Part shown: piece by piece, positions 9,888-47,723 of the stretch
Layout of the letters: each line of letters starts with the position of its first letter
How positions within the stretch are numbered: position 1 is the stretch's first letter
Position numbers and translations under genes: made by a program
Notes under the pieces: generated by a model
Told to the model about the DNA's origin: nothing
The model's input: the letters and a program-made list of their open reading frames with translations, nothing else
The model's database searches: none
Source of the DNA: Bemisia tabaci
Taxonomy: Eukaryota; Arthropoda; Insecta; Hemiptera; Aleyrodidae
Length of the DNA stretch: 64,000 bases
Reading direction: 5' to 3'
NCBI RefSeq assembly: GCF_918797505.1
Contig: NC_092797.1
Coordinates: 15,141,372-15,205,371, forward strand

Positions 9888-11742
9888 GTAAGTTTCGAAG
9901 AGCAGAAATTTTATCATCGGCGTCTCTATTTTATTTTAAATATTCGTTGGTCTTTTGTTTATCCATGCTCTACCCTACGACTTAAAATTATTGTTGAAGG
10001 ATTTTAATGGATTCCTTGTCTGTGGACCCTCGGTCGATTATCAGTTTATATTATCCGCCTAGTTAACTGAGACTTCTACGTTGTAAGTAATGTTAGGTAA
10101 TTTTATTGACGTTGTTCTGTAAGGATCCTTCCTATGTAACTCCTCGCCAGCCGGTAGTCAGAACCTGAAACTATTGATTTCAGTATCCAAATGTAATCTC
10201 ACATTATTCTGATGAAATTTTTGACTTTTGAACTTTGATTCAGTTACCTGCTGTCACTGAAATTTTGTGTCTTTAACAGCCCAAATTGGTGTCATGGATG
10301 CATGTTTAGTGTAAGTATCGTGTCATAACCTATACAAACCTGCTGATCCGCACTACTTGCGCCTCTCCTCTCAGGGTGGGAGCACATGACCTCCCAAGCG
10401 CTAGGAGAATTCAGAGGTTTTATTGAGCTCAGCAATTGGATTTTTTTCTGCCTCTCTCTAAGACAACTAAACTACTTGATGACCTCCAGAGGCTACATCG
10501 TCTTTGTTAGAATATTAGAGTCCACGTCTCATAAGTTTACGCACTTTTAGACTGTGACAGAAGATTGTCTGATGTCATTCCTACATGTAAAGTAAACGCA
10601 GGAAGCAAGATGGCAGATTTTCTGCTGCAATTTGAGAGTGTGTAAACTTATTAGGCTTGGACTCCAGGCCCTTTCTGGTCTAAGTGCTTGGCCTGTGGAT
10701 GATACTGAAGGAACTGAACCATCAAGACTTTTAGCAATTTTATTCTAAATTAGGACACAGCAGGTAGATGACAATGGTAGCAAGGTGGAGAAATGGTGCT
10801 GGGTGCACACCATTTCTCGGGGAAAACAAGCTAAGAAGTCCCAAAAATTATAATTAGAGTCAAAAATACATTTTTTTAACTCTACTGAGTACCAATACAA
10901 AACTGAGGGGGAGAGTGTTCAGCTCAGGCAGTTTTCATTAGAATTTTAAGTTGAGGTTACGCCGAGAGATCCATACCGGTTTGGGTCTTTTTGAACCTCA
11001 TCAGTAGATCACACTCGTCAGTGAACCCAACTTACCATCCCGCAAAATCAAAAAAAAAAAAGAAATTTAAATTTACTGAACAAAAATAAAAAAAATTTAT
11101 TTTCAACACTAATTATAATTTTTGTAACTTCTTATTGGCTTTGTTTTCCCCGTGAAATGGTGTGGACCCAGCACCATTTCCCCAATTTGTTACATACATT
11201 TCAGACCACTTCTTAGTGTTTTTTTTCTCATTGACAGTGGTAGTATGGCAGGTCGTTGACTTCAGAAACTTGAGGTGCGAGAGAGTGAGTTTATTTTGGC
11301 AAGGAAGGTTTAAAATTCAAAAGACATTGATTTGTCTTTTATTTGAAGTATTTTAAATGTTCATATGGTGTTTTGTACCTAGTACATCATGGCTTGGTCA
11401 AACCGGTCTGTGACATATTTCATCAATTCTGTAAAGAATTCAAGGTTAATCTAAAAATTGCAAATTTTGAATTCAAGTCACAAGAATGAATTCAGCATAT
11501 TCGTACAAGTCACAATATTTCGTTTTAGAGGAAGAAGCATTCAGTATGAGTTTCATGAGGATACTTGAGTTTTTTCAGCTGGAATGTATCATACTTTCTA
11601 CCATCTTGCTTTAAAATAACTGATAGAAATTTTTCATGACTTCTTTCTTAGTAAAATGTAACGGAGCATGGTTTCGCCTTTGCTATTACTTCTGTTTCTC
11701 TTGTATGGTGCCAAGTTTCATGCTGTGATTTTGTTTTTCCAG
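9888..11742 (+). other. Probable 5' UTR intron of CEBPG
   Basis: Runs from the donor at 9888 to the acceptor TTTTTCCAG at 11742. A possible small alternative exon lies at about 10280-10311 (CAG before it, GTAAGTATC after). The main content is the inverted-repeat element at 10781-11189. Confidence 0.4.
10781..11189. mobile_element. 409-bp element with ~90-bp inverted arms
   Basis: The left arm (about 10781-10880) and right arm (about 11090-11189) are near reverse complements. Both carry AAATGGTGCTGGGT, then ACACCATTTC, then GGGGAAAACAA and AAAAATTATAATTAG. The central 200 bp is unique and does not code. It is a non-autonomous DNA transposon or fold-back element. No clear target duplication was seen. 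Confidence 0.8.
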
Positions 11743-11756
11743 AACTTTGAGACATC

Positions 11757-14354
11757 ATGTCTCCAAGGAACAAAGAGGGCTCCGGGAGCCGGTGTGCCAC
11801 CAAACGCAAGTCAGTTGATCAGGATCCCCATCCTGCAGATCTCGAGAGCAGTGAAGATGAGTACCGAAAGAAAAGAGATAGAAATAATCAGGTATGAAGC
11901 TCATTCTTTGTCTCTAACCAGCAGACTTGTCTTAAACTGTTTATCAATTACACCAAAGGAACAAAACCTCACAATACTGTGTAAAGTTTCTGACCATTGA
12001 AAACTTCTAGTTTCCTTTTTCAAAGTCCATGTTTGTAACAGTTTTGAGAAGAGCCAAGGGCTACCTTTGGGTACTTAACAACAAAATGAAGACCTGTCAT
12101 GAGTAAGCAGAAAACGCCCGATTTCTCGATTTACTGTTCAGAGCTGGGCTTGACAAAATAAGCCTGCTAAGCAAATTTTAACGCACAAATGAGTGTTTTC
12201 AGTTTCAAGGCTTGAAATTTTCACCAAGGGTTCCAGATACTATGGCTTACATACTGTTATTCAGCATTCTATCGATTGCTTTTGCCCACATGCATTGATG
12301 TGTGATGCTTTAAGAAGCAACAAGTACATAGTGAAAAATGTCCTCTCGCATTTTTTTTTTTTTTTTTTTTGTATATCACAGTGCCAGTGATTAGTGCTGA
12401 TTAAGGCTTCAAAGAACTTATAATTCAGTACCTATACAAGTAGCAGTACCTATAAATTTATAATTTATTTTTCATTTTCTAATGTTAATGAGTCCTATTT
12501 TGTAATTTTTCAGGCTGTGAAGAAAAGTCGTGTAAAGAGTCGTTTGCGGACTCAAGAAACATTACAGCGGGTGCAAGAGTTGAAAAGTGAAAACGACATG
12601 CTGGAAGAAAAAATCAAGCTACTTAGTAAGGAGCTAGGATTCTTGAAAGATCTTTTCCTAGCACATGCAGGTATGTTGAAGTATTTTTCAAATTGTTGGC
12701 TAATTTAAATACTCCAGAAAAGAATTTGATGCAAAATAATCATTATTCCCCTGTCTGATTATTGTTAATTTTTGGTGTTTTGAAAGAATATACCAAGGAG
12801 CATCTTCTCCTACTATTTTGCCTTCTCAAAAAAATCTGGTCAGTGGGTGGGGTTTCAAAGTTGAAAAACCAGTCAGAGACTTTGCCTCATAACCTTTTAA
12901 GAAATCAAGATATTGATTTGCAGTTTGCTCAGACGACTCTCCAATTATATAAGATTTCAAACAAGGATACATGTGCATACTTATCTTGATGAAAATTTAA
13001 GAAAATTCAACCGATTCCAATTTAGACTACATTATTTCCTCATGTTGAGGAGAACTTTGAAAATGTACCATTTTTTATTTTTACCAAAATATGATTTAAT
13101 TTCTGGGGGAGGGGCTCCAAACCTCTCTGGAGGATTTTCACAAAAAATCAGGTATGGTTTCTGTACAAATGCCAATCATAATTTCTCTACCACAACCTCT
13201 GAATCATGGATTGTTAATTAGAATCATGATCAAAAAACTATAGCCTATAGGGAACTGCTCAACGGAGATGCCAGAAATGCCCTATGGGCGCATGTAAATG
13301 TGAGAACTGTAGGAAGGCTTTAAGAACATGAAATGAGGGAAAATTTTAAGGATCAAAAGTTAAAAAAGAAGGTCATTGGTTGACCATTTTATCGAAAGCT
13401 GATAAAAAAAATGTGAAAAGCTGGCAGGTGGGTGCATAAAAATGTGGAAGCTTGAAAGATTCTGCATCTCTGCTGCCAAAGACTGTCATCAACCCACTGG
13501 CGCTTATTCAACACTGTACTCTGTAGATACTCCTGAGAAAGCACAATCATCATGGTGATAGGCACTACACAGCTGATTAACAAGAATACTCAAGTTGGAA
13601 AACTATTCTACAGCAAGTACCTGTATTAGAGGTATTCAAAAATCAGGTTTAAACCAAAGAAACCCCATGAAGTTTGTATGGAAAAGTCCTATGTAACTGC
13701 CCAAGAAGTAGGTAATCTTAGTGTTTGAGCACATGTAAGAAAAGGAAAATTTTACAAAGAGATTTAAAATAGGTTAATGTCCTATCCATCTGAGTTGTAG
13801 CTGAATGCTCAGGGTATTTTTTTTATCTTCAAAGACTACCTATAGGAGCAGGGGCCTTAGTCTAGAGGCCAATTTTTCAATTTAGTGATTTTTTAGCTGA
13901 GTTTGAAGTTCAAAATCGGGCATCTCAGATTGTGAAGTCAAATTTTCTTGTATTTTTCTGCCCTCTGAAGAATATTCTGTATAAATGTTGTACACCACTA
14001 TTGGTTTCATTATTGTACTATGTAACAAGACAGCCCACTTCTTGCTGTGCAACAATTACAACTCATTTTTTCAAACTCTTCTAGTGATGTAAACAAAAGT
14101 TAACCTGAGAAGCATATGGTTTTTGAAAGCTCTCAATGTAGTTAGCTTTTTTTCGCCAACTGCTGTTCATTTTGCACATTTCATTTCCCCAAGATGTTTG
14201 ACTCATGAAGATCTTTTATTATTTTACAGGTGCTGCCCACGGTATTAATCTTCAAGAAGTTGATTTAGATGCTTTATTACAAGACAACACTAGCACTCTC
14301 CTACAAATTTTTGACAAACCCACCTCATCGACGAAGGATAACAGGTGCTCCTGA
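11757..14354 (+). CDS. CEBPG: C/EBP-gamma-like bZIP transcription factor, 3 coding exons
   Basis: The coding exons are 11757-11891, 12514-12670 and 14230-14354, with consistent GT-AG junctions (exon 2 ends one base into a glycine codon). The product is 138 residues (human CEBPG 150). Residues 1-32 are short and polar with no activation domain, which is typical of the gamma member. Residues 36-58 are the basic DNA-contacting region (EYRKKRDRNNQAVKKSRVKS). The leucine zipper follows with L68, L75, L82 and L89 at heptad spacing. A 40-residue tail follows. C/EBP-gamma acts as a nuclear heterodimer partner of other C/EBP and ATF4-type bZIP proteins in stress and amino-acid responses; the Drosophila relative is Irbp18. 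The ATG lies 15 bases into the exon and is the first in frame after the acceptor. The very long introns and 3' region are AT-rich. Confidence 0.93.
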
Positions 14355-17300
14355 AATTCCAGCAAAATTCGGTCTGAAAATGTTTCAGCCAATGTTTCAA
14401 AATCAGAAACTAAATCAAGAATCAAGTGAATGTAGGCTAAGTGAAGTGTAACTCGTGTATTTATCCATCTTGTGTCAATGTTAGTCGTTTCAGTGCACTT
14501 TTTATGGATCTCTTAGAATGTGTACCACTTAGGCCGATCAATTGTGCAGTGTGTGCAACTCCTTAATGCCAAGTGAATCTATAAATTTGGAACAGGAAGT
14601 TACACATTAATCGCCTTGGATTTTCTAGTTTAGTATGAATTGGTAGATCTCCTTTTGTATTTCTTTTGATGGGCCTTTGAACTTAATCTGCTGCATCAGC
14701 CTTTTTTTCCCCCCTCTTAAAATTCCTCTCTCCAGGCATCCTTGTGATTGACCATTAAAGAGGAAAGCTGAAAATAATGCAGGGAGAGCTACATTAAATA
14801 TGTAGCAGGTTCCAAGTATATTTATTTTTGATGGAACTGTTGCTGACGGCCAAACCTCAGTAATTTTTTTTCTTTTGTATAATACATCAATAGCACTAGT
14901 AGCACTGTGTAGACCGAAGTCCATAGTGTGGTGTCCACCAAGAAAAATAAGCAGATGTTCAAATAGATGCAATTAGTCTGTAATGCGTAAGAACATTGAT
15001 TTTAAGATCGTGCTGCCAAAAGTTTCTGTATTCATAGGGTAGAAACATTGCAGATTGAAAAATTCTAATCTAAGACCAATCCACGTAGGTCAGTCATTCC
15101 CATAGAAAAGTTTTGAGATCCCTCTGTGCATTGGCGTTGGGAAGTTTAAATGCAATGCATGAGATGTGTGGGAGAAGTCAATTCTACATCATACATTTGT
15201 TGGCTGAGTGAAGGTCATCCAGGGAAATGGGCCTCAATAAGATGCGTAATGATTGACCTATGTGGATTGATGTTGTTCCAATTTTTGCATCAATCCAATC
15301 ATTTTGTAAAATATATTTAACTAGTTTTCTCATTTATTCATACTTTAATCGTTAATGAAGGACACTGTCCAAATTTGGGCACTTCTTTCAAATTAATGGT
15401 GCTCCTTACTTTTTAGGAGGCTTGAGACTTATAGGAGATTGAATGGATTTCATCCATGCTTGTCGTATATACGTAGGCTCTTTTCCTTTGAAATTGTGCA
15501 GATTTTTGGCATAAGTAAATAATTTTGTTGTTATTCTGTCTCAGTTGTTATAGAGAAATTTTTGAATGTCCTAGTAAAACTCTTTTTTTTTCTTTTTTCT
15601 TTTTTAAAAAAAATTTCAGTAGAATTCATGTTGATGTTAATGAAAAAATTTGAAAACTGATTTTTTTTCTCATGTAAATGTTGCTTATTTCATTCATGTT
15701 CTATTCAGAGTATTTATCCTAAAATTGATTTGAATTGTGTCTCCCGTAGGTGATAAATACTGAAGAGCAACAGGTTTTTTCCTTTCTCTTTTTTCTTGTT
15801 TTTCTTCCCTCAAATTTTGTAAAGCAGAATCGTAAATTCAGTTTTAAATCAAGTCACAAAGAAGTCATTGAACATGAAAGTTTTAAGTCATCATTTTGTA
15901 ATTCTTGATTTAAGAGTTTTCTTTCTTTTTTATCACCAACCTCTATTACTTGTGAAACTAAAGTGAAGTTATAATTGATTAGGTTGAAACTTTTGAGCAT
16001 TCAGTGTCCCATGACTAGACAGTAAGTTCCATCTCCATCTACTTTTTGTCTGCTGACATTGGAGGTAAGGAGGGTTAAGTTTAACAATGACACATAGACG
16101 CATTATTCCAGAACTTCTTTTAACACAAAATATATTAAATACTTAAGCAGCATTTTCCCACCTTTCATTAATTTGATTGCTGATTGAATTTACATGAGTT
16201 ACTAGCTCAAAGTGGAATCTTTCTGTCTCGTGTTATCTAAAAAATAAGGTTATCATCATGAAGGAATCTAAATGTTGGACCGTTTTTACAAATTCTATGT
16301 GCCATAAGTACTATGTAGTTATCCATATGGTTATTTGGTTTTAGGGGGAGTCAAATATTTTGATTCTATTCCTTACCTCTTCAAACATATTGCAGGAATT
16401 TTACCAAGTCGATATTCATCCTAGTTCTCGAAGGTAGTTACTGCTTTTGCCCTCTCACTGAATTTTTTCCCCAGTCTTTTTCATTCTGGTTCGGAAATGT
16501 TTTGATATTTAGTTATTTTTGATAAGTGTCTTCATCTTATCATATAATTTACATTTATAACTACATGCATCTAAGTGTAGGGATTCATTTACTTATCTAT
16601 TTATTTTAGAATGTATGCCTTTATTTATTATTACTTATTACTATTATATAACTATCTTTGGAGCTTGTACTCTGTAAAAAGTCAATTTCACACTGAACTA
16701 TAGTATATTTCTTTTTTGAGAGTGGTCCAAAGGTCTGCCCAGAAGTTTGTAGTAATTGTAAAATTTCTGCCTGCTGTTATGTTAATTCAATGGAACTTAT
16801 GCAATGGGTTTTTTTAAAACTCTGTATCTGTCAGAAAACCTTGAATGTTGTAACAGGACGCAGTAGCAGTAATTTTTTTTTATTTTTATTTTTGCATTAA
16901 AAGTCTTGAGTCAAGGAACACATGAAAACGAATGAGTAAAATTCTCAAGAGAATACTTCTCTCCGATTTTATTTAATGAAACTCTCTCACGTCAGTCCTC
17001 TTAATGTCATAAATTAAAGCTCTAAGCATTTAGCAGTTCAGTGTAATGATTTTGAGGTATTCAAGCTTAGGTTTTACAGGCCTCAGTTTGATAGCTGTGC
17101 ACGGATCCTTTTCTTTGGAAAACGTTTGGGGATTTCATCAGAAGTCACACATCAAGAGAATTTTTTCTGAATGGAGGAGCGAGATTATTATTGTAAAGTA
17201 ATCATTGTTTCCAGGGTTAATCTATGTAGTTGAATAGTTTGGAAAGCTTTCCATGCAGAACAGTTTTTTAATGTTAAAATTGCTGCTCAAATGACCAGAA

Positions 17301-18274
17301 GTAATCACAGTTTTTTATAGATATTCACTATTTGAAAAGTTCAGTAAAATCATTTAGTTTGTTCGAAACATCTGGAGATTTAATTGTGACAGCTAGTTTC
17401 TATGAGAATAAGGCGGCAGCTTGATGCACATATTGCTTCATCCCATATTATGTCAGCCCCATCTTGTTAAAATGTCATTTAATTTAGATCTGTGCTTATT
17501 TGCTTTGATGTAGAGAGGTGTATTCATTTTTTATTCTTTTATTGCCACTTCCTGTATTTTCTCTGTAAAATACTTTGACCGCTGTACTATTCGTTATAAT
17601 GGTCTAATAATGCTCATGCACTGTTGTTCCATGTTATCGAAGGAACGCCGCTTCTGCTAATTCTTTTAAGGAATTTGTTTTTAAGTACCAAGTTCCAAGT
17701 TTCACATCCTTGTTCTTTGTTACGTTTTATTGAAAAAGTCAAGCCTAAATTATTGTGAAGGAAGTCTTTTGAACTAGTGCAAATTGTGTAAAAATTCAAC
17801 AGTAACAAATTGTATTTAAATTTTTGACCTTTTTAAAACAGACTTAAGTAAGTTGCCCCTGCTTCTTTTTTGCTGATGTAAATTTTTACCTTCAATTGCC
17901 GAATAGGTAGATTTTCATTCAAATGAATACCTAAGAGGCGCCTAAATAAAGCTGCATTTATTTTCTCTGCAAGCTCCTTAATTTTTGTAATCTGATATTA
18001 TCTTCAATTCTTTATAATATGTGATACTATGACTACGATTTGTATTTTAATGTCTATGAATGTATATACACCCCCAGATTGTCTGTCAACTATAAGTGAA
18101 GGGCGAACATTCGTCCTATTACGTTTAAATCCAGTACCTTAATCATTTTAGTAAATATACTAACTAATCTTTAGTCAACAAATTTTTATCTTGAATGCTC
18201 TATTAAAGTGGATCATATTGATTTTTCATCATATTTCCTGTTTTTTGTCCATTCTTTAAACTACATACTGTAAT
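14355..18274. other. CEBPG 3' UTR and AT-rich downstream sequence
   Basis: No coding region is supported. AT-rich with many T tracts. It probably contains the CEBPG 3' UTR, whose end cannot be fixed. No inverted-repeat elements were recognised in this stretch. Confidence 0.45.
17945..17950 (+). terminator. Candidate polyadenylation signal
   Basis: AATAAA followed by TTTATTTTCTCTGC. It is one of several possible sites downstream of CEBPG, and its use is unproven. Confidence 0.2.
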
Positions 18275-18520
18275 TCGATGGGCAAAGTGTGAAACCACAT
18301 ATCTCCTTTTGTAATGTTGCAGACTTCCTGTCATACTTTATTTTTTCTTTGAAAACTTACTCAACTTTATTTCTTGTAAACTTCCCTAATTTTTCTTCTC
18401 TGTCTGCAAAATATTTTTCAAGCTCTGAAGTCAGCTTGTTTTTCTTAGTAAAATAAGATAAGAGCCGAAATTTTGAAACATTGCAATAGAGATACATGGT
18501 TCTGCACTTCAGCCACTGAA
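18275..18520. mobile_element. MITE, GGTCAAAGTGT subfamily copy
   Basis: The left end TCGATGGGCAAAGTGTGAAA pairs with the inverted right end TCTGCACTTCAGCCACTGAA. The interior ACATATCTCC, then GCAGACTTCCTGTCATACTT, then GAAATTTTGAAACATTGCAA matches the other family copies. It is 246 bp long with no coding capacity. Confidence 0.7.
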
Positions 18521-20438
18521 ATTAGACTCCTTCAGTCAAAAATTTCAAAGCTTTTGGTAACATTTTCTCTCCCTAAAGTGTACAAATAGATAGCCTCTGT
18601 TCGTTTCATCATATAACATCTTCTTCCTTTTTATGAGTACTCAAGAGTAATGCTGATTTTACCTTTCCATAATTTGAAGGTAGCTCAAAGACTTGATCAA
18701 AAAAAAAGAGATAGATGCTTTGACTTTGTTTTATTGCCAATAATTAAATGCATCCATTTTCTTGATCTTTTTATCAATTAACAGATGTTGAATAACCTTC
18801 TACCGTAGCATTTTTACCATTATTGTAATCAGAGCTAAATTTTTGACACAAAATGAAGGACTCATGAATTTTCCTCAATACGTACACATCATACATTCAT
18901 AATCCCAAAGGTGTAACTAGCTTAATGTGTTGAAAATAACGCTGTGTATACGGGAGTTCAGTTTACCCGAACCGGAAAGAAGTTGAAAAAGATTTGAGAT
19001 GAGTGGAAAAAAAGTGCTCTCTTTTGAAAAACTTAAACATGCAAAAGCCCAAGCTATTGCGTATTTATCAAAATAATTTTTTTTGTACAGATCCACCCAT
19101 TTTTCCATTGAAATTTTGATCTTTAGTCACTTCTTTTTCTACAGGTGACTCTACTTAATTAAGCCCTGACTAGACGTCTCTGCAGGTTGTCTTTGTTAGG
19201 TCCTTTCCCTTTAGAAAATTTTAATCTCCTTATTTTTCTCTCATGGTTGGAGTATGGGGATCAATTTGAATTGCCAATTACCTAATTTAAGTTTAGTGTC
19301 CATTAACTTGACACCCAAAAGTAGATATTATTATTCACTCCTGGTGACTTATACTTTTTTTACCCCCAAACTTTTGAAAAATGTTGTAATATACAAGCAC
19401 GTTTGAAGGAGCTCTGTGGGTGACCCTATCAGTTTGAAGTACTTTATTTGTCGTCTTTTAGAAAAATGATCAGTACCTTTACTAATTAATACATTAATGT
19501 AGGGTAGAGCCCCAACAAAGAGATGTCGACAACTCAAGTTTAGATGCTTACACAAATTTTGAAGTATTCTCTCCAAAATTAAAAAATAAAATTGATGTAA
19601 AAAACATCTTTGATGTGTGATCGTATAAACTGTCGCTCAGGATTCTTGTTTCCTAATTATTTGCACTAATATTTTGTGTGATTCCTCTGTTTTTGTTTTG
19701 AAGAATTTACACTTATTCTGGTTAAAAAATTAACTCAAATACTGGATGCTCTCATCTCTCTCAAGACATAAAATAAGCAAGGGAGCTAACGAGCTGAGGT
19801 ACGTGTTTTTCTCCCTCCAAATTAAGCAAGAGCTGACCCCAAGTCCATATTTGTTCACGATTAAAATCTCACTAGACATGATGTGTACACCTCGCATGTG
19901 AGAATTGGAAATTTTGAATTTATCGCATTAGTTGTACCAGGTAAGTAATTTTTTATTATTCAGATTCATTTACGTGTTCAGCACTCAAAGAAGGTTTGCA
20001 AGTCTCACCATAGTAACATTGGCTGCGAGTAAAAAAGAGTTAAGGAACTTGTAAATTTCTAAGAGCAAACTCTTAAAAAAGTTAGGTATAATATCGGGGT
20101 TAAAGACAATTTTTTTTTCTTTTTGAAAAGTAAAATGCCACCTCGCACTCTTATGAGTTTCCTCTCAGTTTATTTTAGTAAATTTTACTGAAAAATCTGT
20201 GCAAGATTTTAGTTTGCTATTATTTTGCAATTCCTTTGGGTAGTATCAATTTGTGTGACTTTTATCATTTTAACTAAATTTAGATGCTTATCTTTCTTTT
20301 CTAAAGTAAAGTTCAAGTGAATTTTACTTATCAAAGAACAAGAGGAATTTCTTAACTCTTTCATCTTAATATTTTTTTCACATTTTTCTGAAGTTCATAT
20401 TTAACAGTCTAGTATGCTGCTGTAGGGTGAATAACTAC
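18521..20438. other. Intergenic AT-rich sequence
   Basis: No gene, RNA or clear repeat was recognised between the CEBPG downstream region and the Gs-alpha upstream region. Confidence 0.4.
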
Positions 20439-20686
20439 GAGCTGGGAAGCAGCAAGTACATCATAAGGGAGGAGGGTGGGGGGGGGGGGGTTGAAATTTT
20501 TTCCCAGTGAAGTATGCCTACATACAAGTAACTCCAAATTTAAAGACAAAAATTAGTGAAATTTTTCTGAAGTGCAAAAACAATCTGATATGCCGAGCTG
20601 GGCAGTATATCATCAGGGAGCCGGGGGAGGGGGGGGGGGGGGGGTGAAATTTTTCTTAGTGAAGTATGCCTCTATAAAAGTAATTC
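20439..20686. repeat. Diverged direct duplication with long G tracts
   Basis: Two ~93-bp units, 20439-20532 and 20595-20686, share GAGCTGGG, a GGGAG...GGG run of 10 or more G, then TGAAATTTTT and AGTGAAGTATGCCT. A third G tract without the flanking unit lies at 20763-20780. The G-run clusters could form quadruplexes upstream of the Gs-alpha promoter. Confidence 0.7.
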
Positions 20687-20899
20687 AATATCGGCAGAAA
20701 ATGGAATTCTGAAAAAATAATTTAAGTAATGTTCTTTTAAGATAGTTTCTATTCGAGGGCAGAGGGGGGGGGGGGGGGGGGTTGCGCGCTCCGCGGTGTA
20801 GAGTATGAATGATGAGTGTAAATAGTAAAAAAAAAAAAGGAGGAAAGTATGATGACACGTAAAATGATCTGTAATCATTGTACATGTGTAAATAATTGA

Positions 20900-21295
20900 T
20901 GATGAGCTGAAAACGGGAGCAGCCGCGCGCGGTCGAGGCGGCAAAAAGAGCGATGGGAAGGAACGGATTCGAAAATCTGTGATAGTCCACCCACAATGCA
21001 CTGCTGGCGAGACACCTCAGACTGTGGCAAGGATTATGGTAAAGTGCAGCTGAGAGAAGCGAGTGCAGTCACCGTGCGAAATGGCGTACGTGATCGATTT
21101 TATCAATGTTTTGTGTTATTGAAAACCGGTGGTGTTGTGTTGCGACGATGCTCAAAATGTGCCGCGATCGAAAATATTCGTGAAATTCAGTGCGTGCAAT
21201 AATTCCGGCACAAAATAGGGAATCTCGCGGTAAACGAAAGGCAGCTTGGATCTCACTTCTGCTGCCTGACGACCATAATAAATTGGCCTAATGTT
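20900..21295 (+). promoter_or_regulatory. Gs-alpha promoter-proximal region and 5' UTR
   Basis: A local rise in GC and CpG (for example GCAGCCGCGCGCGGTCGAGG near 20921) stands out from AT-rich surroundings and continues to the start codon. The coding frame has an upstream in-frame TAA at 21200-21202, consistent with 5' UTR. No TATA box is evident, and the exact transcription start is unknown. Confidence 0.45.

Positions 21296-47723
<26,428 letters not shown>

Noticed and set aside
13254..13330. Short CXXC-like cysteine pattern (CQKCPMGACKCENC) in a CEBPG intron
   Set aside because: Only about 24 codons between stops, with wrong spacing for a CXXC zinc finger and no flanking coding sequence.
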